From: Dipteronia dyeriana | Lineage: Eukaryota; Streptophyta; Magnoliopsida; Sapindales; Sapindaceae | NCBI GenBank assembly: GCA_032871835.1 | Contig: CM065301.1 | Coordinates: 8,812,413-8,876,412, forward strand | Direction: 5' to 3' | DNA length: 64,000 nt | Part shown: one piece after another, positions 45,504 to 57,698 of the stretch | Layout of the letters: every line of letters begins with the position of its first letter | Numbering within the stretch: position 1 is the first letter of the stretch | The notes under the pieces: generated by a model | The model's input: the letters and a program-made list of their open reading frames with translations, nothing else | What the model was told of the DNA's origin: nothing | The model's database searches: none | Translations under genes and position numbers: made by a program

Positions 45504-48500
45504 ATGGTTACATACGAGCAAGATCCTGATGTTGTTTGGTGGGGTCTCCAACTTTTCGACAGTGATCCGTATTTTAATTGTGGGTATGGTGGCACTGTAA
45601 CATCAGATAATTTGGACTATTATCATGGACTGAATTTCAAGGAAGATCATTATGATTTTGATTTTTGCAACATAGAAAATGACGAGCTTATTGCTCATGC
45701 TCTTCAAGAAGAACTATCACAACTTGCTGTTGCAGAAGCACCTGAATCTCCACGTGGAGGTGAAGAGAACTTGCAAATATCCGTTTTCGAACAAGATTTT
45801 CTCAGCCAGTCTATGGGAAACTGCTGTTATTCTGGTAAATGCAGGATGTAGTAATTCCTGTCTATCATTTTGTTAGGTGGGTAGGCTCTGTGTATGAATA
45901 TTATGCGTATGTTCTTCACAATGTGTAGGGCAGGAGAGTGGCCAGGAAGAGGCAGATGATATACAGCCTTCTAGTTTATGTTCAAGCCCTGACGAAAAGT
46001 CATACTATGGAGAAGAGTGGTCATATCCACTAGAGCTAACAGATGAATATGCTTTTGATGTTGAAGTTGGGAAAAGATTGAATCAGATGATTTCTGTTCC
46101 TGTAAGTTTCGCATCTAAGAAGTATTAGTTATGCCTCCTTAAAGTGAAATCACATTTCCTAGTGAACTTTATTGGAGTTCTTTTTTCTTTATTTATACAT
46201 GTGTGGAGTTGAGATATTCTTCTGCTATGGTCTTTAAGTTTCGATTTCCAGGTTGTAAAGTGTGGACACATGACTTATGGCATGTTCTGCTATGTTTGAT
46301 ATACTTGTAGTCTATACCTTTGAACAGAATATCAAAGAGTTACTTCCAATGCGGATAAGTAAAATAATCCCTCCAAGAACCTTTCAAGGGCAATAAAATT
46401 GGTACCTGCACTAAATGCATGTCTTTTAGGGTTGGATATGTGTTTTATGTACTTGGATTCTTCATATTGCATCTGCATAATAGGCTGTACTTTATAGTGT
46501 GCATCATCTATTATTGGTTTTGTGCAGCATGTTCCCAAAATTAATGGAGAAATACCTTCAGTTGATGAAGCAACTTTAGATCATCAAAGACTACTAGAGA
46601 GGTATCATATCCTTTTTTTTTATCAGACATGAATTTTTTGTAAATGATTTTCCTATGGTCGTGGAATAATTTCTATTCTTATTCATTATGAGTAAACTTT
46701 TATGATCTAACCAACGCCTTTTCATCTACAGATTACAGGTATATGATTTGGTTGAGCGTAAAGTTCAAGGCGATGGTAACTGCCAGGTTAGCTTTCTCAG
46801 CTCAGAATATATGCTTTGTTGTGCCTTATGCTTCATAACATGGTAATGTCTAATTCTTTAAATTATAGATGCCTTGTTAACCTTAGATGAAGTGATGAAC
46901 CAATATGCAAATCAACTATTTAACTTATATCATCCCTGAATGCTATAAGTTGTTTTATTTCAAAAAACCAAATTGTCGACATGTTAAAATATCATAGTAA
47001 ATAAAATGTTCACATGTCGAACATAGATCCATAATATCTTCTTCTGTGGGTGTTTTCGGCTGGCTTGACATACATTGTTAGAATTTACTGGAGTCTGGCA
47101 TATTCTTTTTGAAGGGGTGTTTGACTAGGGTTGTTGTTTGGAGGTTTTCCGCATTAGCTGTTGTTCCAAACTTCGCCTCAGTATGCTGGGTGACCTCACT
47201 CCTTAACTAGGACAGTTTTTGAACCTTTCTCTTTCCAATTCTTTTCCTTCCTTTGGTTATTTTCATGGACTAATCACTTTCCTTTGTGAAATTATAAAAG
47301 AGGTCTTTGTGGTTTTACTTTCTCTAAAGATTTTGCATATTATTGTATTGTGTTTCAAGTGAATACTATTTTCTGTGATAAAAGGATAATGATCAACCGA
47401 ATGTCGTTGAAGGGCGTACTCATATTTATTGTCAAGCTTACTCTTTCTGGCATGCTTGTGGTATTCCGTTTACGTTGCTACTTACTGGCAGAATGCCTTG
47501 TCCTTTTCTTTATCTTCTTCTCTTAAAATTTAAGCATAATATGATGCTGTTTGATTTGCTGATTTTGTCGCCTTACACTTTGCCTTCTTTTTGGTGTGTT
47601 CTCTCTCAGAGTGAGTTAGTTTTCTGGTAGTAAAACTGAATACAGTGTCAAGGATGCTGCTTTTGCTAAGATATTTTGCAATGTTGCTAACTTGGAAATG
47701 TTTCAACACCTAAGATAATAGTTACTGCTGCTCAACTTACCATTAATATGGCATATTATTAGTTGGCATAGCACATTAGTTTACTACTACTAGTCTACTA
47801 TTCAGTGGTCAAAATTGGAAGAAAAAGATTTAAGTTGTAAACTAGAAATGATTGTATTATGGTTTCTGTCACAGTATGCTTCTCCCACTGAATTGCTTAA
47901 GCTGTTATGCTCCCTTATGATCTATTAGTGTTATCAAGTTCTTTACAATCAAAATACTTCCACTTATTTGCGTTCTCATCAAGCAGATTACTTATTTGTG
48001 GGTGCTTCGTATATTCCTAAGTTAGCATGGCATTAATGAAGTTAACACATTCTTCATTCCCACTATTATTACTTCTGCTTTGTTGTCTTCTATGAATATA
48101 CACATCTTTCAAACAGTTTGGTTGTTTTTCAAATTTAATTTATTTGCATGTTGGTGGCTATCTGTACACCCGGTACCATTGCAAACCTGAATGTTCTGAT
48201 AGTCGCTTTCAAAATCAAAGCATGTCCTATGACTGCAATGCTTTTCATTTAAGATAAGTTTGGCTCAGGGGTTTGTGCACTTCATTTTACTTCCAAGGGG
48301 TCATTAGCGCTGAATAATTCTAATCGTCAATAATTATTCCTAATGTTTCTAATTATTTCCATTATGTAACCAGTTTCGCGCTTTATCGGATCAAATTTAT
48401 CTGACTCCTGAGCACCATGAGTTTGTGAGACAACAAATTGTGAATCAGGTCTATTGCTTATTACTTTAAACCTTTGCCATCTGTTTGTTATATGCTTGAG

Positions 48501-50986
48501 TTGGAGTATTGCTATCAATGTGGACTTCACATTAATTGTCTCTTTTCTTTTCTTTTCTTTCGTTTCACAATGTCTTGAATTATCAGCTTAAGTCTAATCC
48601 GGAGATATATGAGGGATATGTTCCCATGGCTTATGATGACTATATGGAGAAGATGTCTAGGTATTCCCTATTCCTATTCATTGACTTTAACTTGCTTTCC
48701 TTTGGTTAAAACTTGACCCTTTGCCATCACGTGGATGATATAGGAGTGGTGAATGGGGTGATCATGTCACTTTGCAGGCTGCTGCAGATTTGGTATGTGT
48801 ACCGGTTTTGCTTGAGTTATCTTGTAAATGCACCAGAGTATAATCATTTCACTCCCTTTCTTTTCTTTTTTGGTTATTTATTTCTTGGCAATTCTGTATT
48901 TTCTGTGAGCCATTTCACTGGTGATTGCATGTATCAGCAACCCAAAAAGTTAGAATTTCCCCACTTCCCCCTGTTTGAGCATAACTAGTGTTTGTGTGTA
49001 AAATGTGTTTTGTGTTGTCTAATGCTTGTAAATATTTGCTGCAGTATGGTGTGAAAATATTCGTCATAACATCTTTCAAGGACACTTGCTATATTGAGAT
49101 TCTTCCTAATGTTCAAAGGTCAAATCGGGGTAGGTTCTATTAGAGTTATTGCTTCAACTGTTCCTCATTTGGTAAATTCTGGATTGTTAAATTGTAATTT
49201 ATGTTGCAAGTAATATCTTTATTGCCATATTTTATCTTCTTCTTTTGAGGCATTTTGTGGCAGTATACTCCAGTTCTCAACACGCTCGTAACAATTTCTA
49301 TATTAAGTACCTGGAATTACAAATAACTTTGTGAAAACAACTGAGACTGAACTCTCATACAAAACTCTAATTAAATATTAAAATGTTACTCCTTCTGTTC
49401 TAATAATATATACCCTAAAAGTGCAACCTGTAACAGTCGGGACTTCCTGTTCATGCTTTTATGTTGCGAACTTGTTGCCAAGAGTATAGTCAGCAGATAT
49501 AGTTAATGCTGATCATCCTCAAGGGTTTTCTGGATTTAGGTCAAAATGACCTCATTGACACAGCTGTGCTCAATCAAAATTTTAGCTTTGCCTCTGTTTT
49601 TCCTCAAAGGAATCCTTATTCCTGCTATTTATCCCTTGATATTCTGTATTTACTCATTTTCTATTATGTTGGTCCTTGGGCAAAGGTATGATCCTCTTTG
49701 GATTATTTTCACTGGAAGAATGTGATTAAGACTGGTCTGTATAAGGTAGGACTCCGTTTACCACCTCATCAGACAGTTTTTACTCCTAGATTCAAATGAC
49801 AGTTCATAAACTTGTTATCCCAATCGTTTATGCACTGTGGTGGAGCAAAATCATCCTCAAAAGAATAAAAGGGATGATCATAATCAGAAGTAAGTGTGTC
49901 ACTGTACAATAGGTGCATCATGCTTTGGTAAAAGAAATTGCTGTATTTAACTAGTAGTTTAGTTGGACTTGCCAAAGTGATTAATATCTTCTTTCCGAGT
50001 AGAACTCCTGCTTTGAGCTTCAATTTCCTTCTCATACAGCTTTGAGCAATCTTTTTCTATGTTCAATGCTCATTGGCAGGGTTGATTAGAGGATATGTTT
50101 TCAATATTAATATTATCATTTTTGCAAGGAATAGAAGTCATTTTTTTTATCACGTAATTTACCATTGCTTATGTTGTTCAATGGAAATTGTTTAACTTTT
50201 TTTGTTGTTGTTATATGTTCTGCAGTAATATCTTTGAGCTTTTGGGCAGAGGTGCACTACAATTCTATATATCCACCAGGAGGTAAACATCCACTTACTG
50301 TTTCTGGACCTTGTCTGCTGTATGCTTTGTGCATGAATAAAGTACAAAGAGAATACATGTTTATGTTGGTCTGTTTCTTTCATTGGTGGAATAAAGTTGG
50401 AAAGACCTAAGATTGTTTTTGAAAGGATTAAAACAGACAAATTTTGTAATTCTTTTATTAAATCGACCTCTAAGTTTTCTGATTGACATTGAAAATAATT
50501 TTAAATTTGTGGGAGTGAAGGTGTGAGTAGGAGGACATGTGACTGCAGAACATCGTATGATGTAGAAAAGTAGGCTAGAGATTTCTTGTAAAATTTGCAT
50601 ACTTGCATGTACAAATTTGTTATATAATCTGGAAAAAAGTTATCCATTTTTGCAATTGAGCTTTGTCAAACAAGTGGTTTCGATATAAATTTCGGGTTGG
50701 GCCTAGGCAGAAAGCAGAAAAGTAGTATCACATAGCCAACCGGGTCATGGCATATAATGCCAAGTAGAGTAGTTAATGAAAATGTGGGTGAATTTATATT
50801 AGGCTCGGTTCTTTGGATTCAATTAATATTATGGACTCACACAACTGGTTCTAGTTCAGCCCTTCTGTATTGCGCTAAACATCTTCATGAATGTTTTGTT
50901 CAGATGTACCTGAATTTGAAACCAAAAAGAAGAAAAGGGGGCGGACGTTACGAAACAAGCAGTTGGAATCACCAAACGAGTATTAA
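45504..50986 (+). CDS. OTU-domain deubiquitinating enzyme, plant OTU9-12 type
   Basis: Ten coding exons join in frame to 351 codons plus stop: 45504-45834, 45929-46101, 46528-46601, 46732-46786, 48374-48448, 48587-48660, 48744-48792, 49045-49129, 50226-50282, 50904-50986. All junctions are GT-AG. The first two exons encode an acidic N-terminal region (NIENDELIAHALQEELSQL) of about 165 residues. Then comes the catalytic domain: VQGDGNCQFRALSDQIY holds the Asp and nucleophilic Cys, and SLSFWAEVHYNSIYP holds the catalytic His. A basic tail KKKKRGRTLRNK follows and may act as a nuclear signal. OTU enzymes are cysteine proteases that remove ubiquitin. Length and layout fit the Arabidopsis OTU9-OTU12 group; I do not assign one member. 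The start is the first ATG of the coding frame after the acceptor. The 1.6-kb intron 46787-48373 is the longest. Confidence 0.92.
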
Positions 50987-51009
50987 TGAATCACTGAATG
51001 GTAAGAGTA

Positions 51010-51222
51010 CTACTTCATTCCAATGAGTTTTAGATTTTCATGTGTTGCCTCAGCCAAAGCTGCTGCAGCTCGCTCATGGCCCTTTTCAACCAGGTTTCTT
51101 TCTCTGTTGATTTCAGTGACAGATATCATTCCAAAGGCATAAATTTCATCATGGCCGCGCTTGTACATGTCCTTCCTTTGATGCAAGTCTAGTCTGCATT
51201 CTATACTTATATAAGATATTTT
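51010..51222 (-). pseudogene. Exon-like open frame of an unrecognised gene
   Basis: On the minus strand, following a possible acceptor (CTACATAG just above 51222), a 70-codon frame ends in TAG at 51010-51012. Its central part reads RKDMYKRGHDEIYAFGMISV, followed by a Glu/Ala-rich helical stretch (EKGHERAAAALAEATHENLK). Composition and codon use look protein-like, unlike most chance frames nearby. I cannot name the family and find no clear upstream exon in 51223-51450. It may be a gene fragment left by retroposition, or the last exon of a gene whose other exons I cannot see. It sits just past the OTU stop codon, antisense to its likely 3' UTR. Confidence 0.35.
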
Positions 51223-52080
51223 GTCCTATGTAGACTAGCAACTTATTATATTTGGTTCTGCGGTTGCCTTGACAGTTTTTTCTTTTTCGTCGCTCTACCG
51301 TAAATGGTTGCCTTTGTGCTCAGTTTATGCTGAGATTAACAGCATGCAAGTTTTCCAGTCGCATGCTCATGTTAATCATTTTGGTAGTTCTTTGATGAGG
51401 CATGGGCAATTATGATTTGAGATTATTAAAGCATTTTTTTTTTCCCAATTAAGTGCAAAAGCAGTATTCATGTTTAAGTAATTTTGTTTTATTCTAAGCA
51501 CTATTCTTTGTTTGAAGAGTTACATCTTACAAGTGAGCGCACTTATAACTTATAAGATTAATCCAAGTACATCTCTTACTCACCGCTCATTCATTCATTC
51601 AATCCTTTTTTTTTTCTCTTTACAAAAATATCTTTAAATAATTGCTTATAAAAAGATAAGTAAACTTAGATGAATAAAAACAAAAATATTCATCACACCC
51701 ATTTAGAAACATTATTTCATTGATGAGATGGGATTTACTTGAGTGATATGTTTCTCATACTCATCAATAAAATTGTGGGTTTGTTCTTTTACTCGTATCA
51801 ATAAAACCGTAGGTGCGTTCATGTAAGTGTTAAGTACAGTCGTGCAGCTATATCGTTCTGCACAAGTAGTAGTGTGATAATTTGATACATGCAATGAAAT
51901 CAAAAACACAGGTAGAATTGTGATAATTTTAAAAATAATTGTGACTTTCTCATCGAAGTATTTGTTTCGCATTAGTAGTCAAAGGCAAGTGAAAAGTTTT
52001 TCAAAGATATGCTTTTCATGAAACAGAGGGAATGAATTTTCCTTGAATAATTCTTCTAGCAAACACATCAAAGACTCTAA
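51223..52080. other. Intergenic DNA, no gene seen
   Basis: AT-rich sequence between the exon-like frame and the PIF/Harbinger-like element. Only short frames are present. A T-run and low-complexity stretches are visible near 51431-51442 and 51600-51620. Confidence 0.4.
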
Positions 52081-52269
52081 AGTGGTGTTTGGTTACCATG
52101 GTGGAATGAGAATTGGAATGGTAATGAGAATGAGAATTGGAATGGAAATGAATGGAAAACTGATTTCTTTGTTTGGTTGGGATTTTAGAATCAATATCTG
52201 AATCAGTAATATTTTGTTTGGATAACAACTGAATGGAATGGAATCAACTGTATTTTGATCAAAATACCT

Positions 52270-53095
52270 CTAATTACAAAACATTTATAATAACATTATA
52301 TATTATGGATAATAATAAAAAAAATTATGAAAGTATATATAATATTATATTTATATATAAATATTATATATATATTATTATAATATAAAATATATATTAT
52401 TACAATATATGTTATATATTTCTATATTATATATTATATATTATATGTTAGTAATATTAATACTATTATATATTATATAATATATATCATATAAATATAA
52501 ATAATATAAATATTATATATTAAATAAATATTATAAATATTATTATATATATTTTAACATATATTATATATTATAAATATTATATATTATATATTAGAAA
52601 TTATATATTAGAAATATTGATATTAATAATATTAATATTATTAAATATATAATTATATAATATATATAATTAGAAAATATAATGTTCATTTTGGATAATA
52701 ATAATAAAATATAAAAGTATAAATTATATAATAATATATATTATAAATATTATATATATATATTATTATATATAATTATATAATGTGTATATATATAATA
52801 ATATATATAATTAGAAAATATAATGTTCATTTTGGATAATAATAATATTAGAAATATTATATAATATATAATATATATATTATTAATATTAATATATATA
52901 ATTATATAATGTGTATATATATGTATAATAATATATATAATTAGAAAATATAATGTTCATTTTGGATAACAATAAAAAAATATAAACGTATAAATTATAT
53001 AATAATATAAATTATAAATATTATATATATATATATTAATATATATTTATATAATAATATATAATATTTTTATATATAATAATAGTAATATTAAC
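52270..53095. repeat. Almost pure A+T tract with a 130-140 bp internal period
   Basis: This is about 820 bp of nearly only A and T. The phrase AATGTTCATTTTGGATAA recurs at 52681, 52822 and 52952 within AT repeats, giving a higher-order period of 141 and 130 bp. The tract directly borders the left end of the viral insertion. Confidence 0.8.
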
Positions 53096-53719
53096 ATTTA
53101 GGGTTTGAGCTCCACTACCATTTCACAGAGAGAACCAAAGCCTCGTTTTTCCCACAGACGGCCTTTCCTCAACGGCCATAACAGGGTACTTACTGGCCAG
53201 ATACTATCAGAGATGAATGGAGATCATAAGCCAAACTAGTCAGTACGTGGCTTTGTTAAACCTGAGTTCATCCTAGCCAACAACATTCTGGTTCCGGATG
53301 TGTCCAGGGTGTCCAGCCGATATACTAAACCAGTATACAAAATCTGTTCTGATATGCAGGATCCTCATACGAGGCAAGCATAGAGCATACTAGGATCTTG
53401 AAGAATCATAGTTTCCGACATAGAACCGTCTGAAGATCAGGAGAAGAAAACTATTTAGAAAGCCATTAAACACAAACACACAAGCTTTATTGATTTTCTG
53501 ATTGATTTTTCACAGAGGAGATGAGGTTCATTTTAAAGGGAAGAAAGACCTTCATCGAGCCCCAGGCTGGCAAGTCTATCTTACAAGAGAAATGGCCAAA
53601 AGCGGTGGCCGACACATCAAGATAACAAAACAACAAAGAAAGAAGAAAGCTGGTCGGACAGCTGGAAGACACAATAATAATTATACAGCAGAGGTAGTTG
53701 AAAACAATCACGGACTGCT

Positions 53720-54676
53720 AAGATTACAGGTGGAGTGATATTCGTCATCTGAGTCAAGGGCCCCACAGATCGAACAAGGCCACGTGTCAGCCTGGTCTTA
53801 GGAGTCCTGAAGATTGGAATTCAGGAAAGGATGCAAACTCCTTGTTGGGTCCCTCGGGACACTTGGAAGGATAAAAAGGACATCTGTATTGTCATTATTG
53901 ACGTCACAAAGGAAATTAATGAGGGGTATCTGGATACTGGTATGATACAACCTTTCGTAGTCATACGATGTATCCCATTCGTAGCAGATGTTAGAGGTCC
54001 AGAGAAGCTGAGTATGTGGGTTATATCTGTAGGGCCTGTTAAATATCCAAATGCATCATACTTTGGAAGCCTGTTCTGGGTCCATCTTCCAAAGATGGTA
54101 GTGGCCCATAAGCCTGGTAAGCTCGGTCTGCCAGACAGATAGAGGATTGAACCACTGTAGGAAAGTTTGGAGGTTAACAAAGGTTGGATCCTGGACGAAA
54201 CCATATAGCGCCTGGAGAGGAAAGACTATGGCATAGTGATGGAGAACAGATAAGCACCATAGGAACCACAACACCTGGTCTGAATAGTAGTAAAATGGTG
54301 GTGATATAAAAGGGTCGAGGAAAGGTTTGCTGGGGTTGGCAAACTGGTGGTGGCAACCTTGATTGTTGATCTGAGAGAGATATCTTGGAAGATACAACCT
54401 TGCAAAATCTTGAACCTGTTGGACAGTGGGAAGTTGACCTGGTGGGAAGGTGGCCATGAACTCTGGAGGGAACATAGACGGCAGTGGGGGAGAAGGGGGA
54501 GCAGTAGAAGATGAGGCTTGGAAAGATATCATGTAGATCAAGGGGATAGGACCGGCACGAGAAAGCAGGGTAATAGGGTGAGGTCTTGAGAGCATATTTG
54601 GGATGATGTTATGGTGGCCTTTAATATGTTTGACCGAAAAATCGTATCTGGAGAACCAATCTTTGAGTCTCAGGAG
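53720..54676 (-). pseudogene. Coding extension downstream of RNase H, left-arm copy
   Basis: The frame resumes after the TAG at 54677 and runs in the RNase H phase to a TGA at about 54056-54058, then continues in phase toward about 53740. It has no recognised domain: a Pro-rich segment (TAPPSPPLPSMFPPEF), several aromatic-rich stretches, and near the end a CSICGALDSDDE-type Cys pair in the better-preserved right arm. Florendoviruses are known to have an extra coding region of unknown function at this place. Confidence 0.6.
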
Positions 54677-56310
54677 CTAGGGGTTTGGAGGGAGCTTGTT
54701 ATGGAATTCGAGCACCTTAGGAAAGGATGAATTGTCTATTTCAATGGTAAAGTTTCTGGTTCTGAGGTGGAAGTCAAACTTGGAAATTCCATTTTTAACA
54801 GCAAGGATCTCCTTATAAATAGTGTGATAGTGTTTATGGGCATCTTTGAATTGTCCGCTGGCATGGCCACAGTAGTGGCGTCTTCCATTGATTTCTTCAA
54901 TGAGGATGGCTCCCCAGAAATGATCACTGGCATCTGTCTGTAGGATGAGGTGTCCTGATGAAGGAATATGTAAGGGTGGCGGCTTTTGTGCAACACTTTT
55001 GAGGTGGGATATTGCCTCGGAGTGAAAGGTGTTCCATTGAGAGGGATCTTTCTTGAGAAGCTTAGATAAGCAGGTGGTGTAACGGGTGGCTTGTGGAATG
55101 AAATCCCTGATGTAGTTGACAATGCCAAGAAACTGTTGAAGTTGCTTCTGTGAGAGGTCCGAATCTGGGAATGCAAGAAGTTGTCTTACAAGGTGAGGTC
55201 CAGGGGCATAAGATCCATATTTGATTTTCATGCCAAGAAACTCAATTTCTGTGACACCAATTGAGCCCTTCTTATCTGACAACATGATTCCATATTTATC
55301 AATGATATGGTGAAAATATTGTAGGAGATCATTGTGTGATTCTTTTCTTGATGAAAACAGAAGAATGTCATTGATATATAGCAGGGCCGTGTTGAGTATA
55401 GGGCGAAAGATTCTGGTGATGGCCTTTTGGAACAGGGAAGGGGCTGTTTTTAGCCCAAAAGGAAGGACAGTCCACTGATATTAGGCATTCGGGAGGCAGA
55501 AAGCCGTTTTGGGTCGATCTGAAGGATGGATCCCAATCTGCCAGAAAGCCCCCTTCAAGTCAAACTTGGAGAAAACAGTGGCTCCAGAAATTTGTGAAAA
55601 TAACGAATTGGCCCTGGGAACCGGGAATTTATCATCTTGGAGGAAGAGATTGAGAGACTTATAATCAATTACGAGCCTTTTCTTTCCCATGATTTGTTCA
55701 GATCTTTTTTCAACGTAAAAAGCTTGGTAGGCCCAAGGAGAAGAGGTGGACTCTATTAAACCTTGTCTGAGAAGTTCATCACATTCTTCAGTGGCTAGAG
55801 ATAGGTCAGAAGGAGACATTCCTGAGTGAGTAGCTTTTGTGGGATTGACATCTTCATTGATTTTGAAAGGAAGCTTTATGAAGAAGTCAGGATTTTTCCA
55901 CAGTGGGTGTGGATGTTTGAAGTCTGCATGGCTGTTGGTGCAGAATTGTAAGAGATTTTCTTGGATATGTCGAAAGTCTGGATTGATAACCGAAAGGGAG
56001 AAAATTTTTGGAATGTCAATGAAGGGTTTGAATTCCCTTTTGAATCGAATCCTCTGAGGTAAAATCCTGATAGATTTGGACTGGCTGTAAATATCCCATC
56101 CAATGAGGATATTCTTGTCGGGAAGAGGGGTTCCGATGACATGGGTACAAAGTGTGAACGAAGAGAAAAAATTTAAGCCGATTTTGTTTTTGGAGACCAA
56201 ATAGGTGTTGAAAAGTTGTCCATCTGCTGCTAAGAACTAGTTCTTTTCTTCTTTCCAGGCATCTGTAGAGAGGACGCTGGGATTCATCATAGAGGAATGG
56301 GCTCCCGTAT
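54677..56310 (-). pseudogene. Viral protease, reverse transcriptase and RNase H region, broken
   Basis: The aspartic protease active-site triplet plus Ala (DTGA) is readable at about 56306 but in a different phase from the preceding coat frame. The reverse transcriptase lies at 55481-56200 (KRLVIDYKSLN, FSKFDLKGAFWQI) and is ended by a TAA at about 55478-55480. The following metal-binding motif, near 55370, reads YIND where the family has YxDD. RNase H lies at 54677-55285, with TDASD, KEILAVKNG and IDNS carrying the acidic residues; a TAG follows at 54677-54679. In intact members this polyprotein part copies the pregenomic RNA into DNA. Confidence 0.8.
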
Positions 56311-57698
56311 CAAATAGGCAATGACTGGGACTGGCTTGGAATATTTTGTAGCTAAGATCTGAATCTTGATTTGTGGGCCAGAATTTCCATTGCTGGTGGC
56401 CTGGCAAGCTTCTGATGGGGAGTCAGGATCTGGGTAGCTTGAGTGTTTTGAGGAGCTAGAGTCATGATTCTCTGAATCCAGAACCATAAAAGAGGTCAAC
56501 TGGTTGACATCTTCCTGTTCTGAGAAGAAAGATTCAATGTCAGCATCTGAGGGAATATCCTCTGTAACTTGTCTAAGCTGTTGAATGAGCTTGGCAGATT
56601 TTGTTCTTTTATTGGGGCATTGCTTGGCATAATGTCCTTCTTGGCCGCAGGCAAAGCATTTGTTGGACTTATTCCATGATCTTCTTGCCTTTTTCCTGTA
56701 GTACTTGTATTTTCTAGGATTTGAAGAACCTTTCGGCTTTTGGGTTCTGGACGACTGCCTCTTGTAAGGCCTATTTGCCTTGCAGTTACAATGTTCATTG
56801 GAGTTGCACTTGAGATGGTAGTTAGGAGGAAATTTACAGTGTTTATCGTATCTTTTTCCTTCTCTGATCATCTTCGAAAAAACTCGTTGAGTAGCACAGA
56901 GTTTTTCTAGAGCAGTGTGGGTAAACATGTGAATTTCTCCTAGAGTGATGTCTCTGAGGTTTCTTCCTGAGAACTCAATCAATCTTTGAAGTTCTCCCTG
57001 GAGTTCTGTGGGGAGAGAATTCAAATATACTTGTCTCAAGGTTTCATCATTGTTTCCACCGAGAGCATGATACCTGAAAGACATGCGCCTGTAGTGGTAA
57101 TCGATATCTTCTTTGTCTAATGAGCAAACTCTCATTTCGAAGAATTCATGTCTGGTCTGTTTATAGAACTGAGAAGCGTCTCCGAGAAATTCTCTGAAGA
57201 CTATTCATGTTGCTATAGAAACAGATCCACATCTGACCAGTTGTAACTGTCTGTATTCTCCAAGTGCTTGGTACCAATCTCTGAGGGATCCGGTGAATCT
57301 AGAGACAAATTCTCTCAGAATGGATTCTGTATTGTCACCTCCTTTAGCTATTTGAAGGTCTAGCCATGCACTCATTTCTGACATTCTTTTCCTTCATTGT
57401 CGGGGAGCAACATCGTCAAAATTGAACCAGGAACCATTTGTAGGTTTTGGAGGAGCCTGTGTTTGTGTTCTATTTCTTTGGTCAGGTGGTTCGTCGACCA
57501 AAGGAGCTGGTTCCTCAAAAGTTTCACCTGAGGATTCAGACGTGTCAACTGTCTGAGTAGATGGTTGTGGGTCAGCTCTAGTGGCCAGGTAGATCTGAGA
57601 AAGGTCAGGTAAGGCATCTGGGTCTGAATAATTTGGAGAATCTGATGTTGGTGTTTCATCGGTGTAATATGTTTTCCATGATGAAGCGGAAGAGGATT
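56287..57698 (-). pseudogene. Viral coat protein region with CCHC zinc knuckle, broken
   Basis: The frame 56287-57135 contains a helical capsid-like region, a basic stretch (RKYKYYRKKARRSW) and a classical zinc knuckle CFACGQEGHYAKQC at about 56625-56666. An acidic Ser-rich tail follows. Upstream, 57136-57698 continues the coat region in more than one frame, with a stop near 57207 and a frame change near 57660. The domain packages viral nucleic acid in intact members. Confidence 0.75.
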
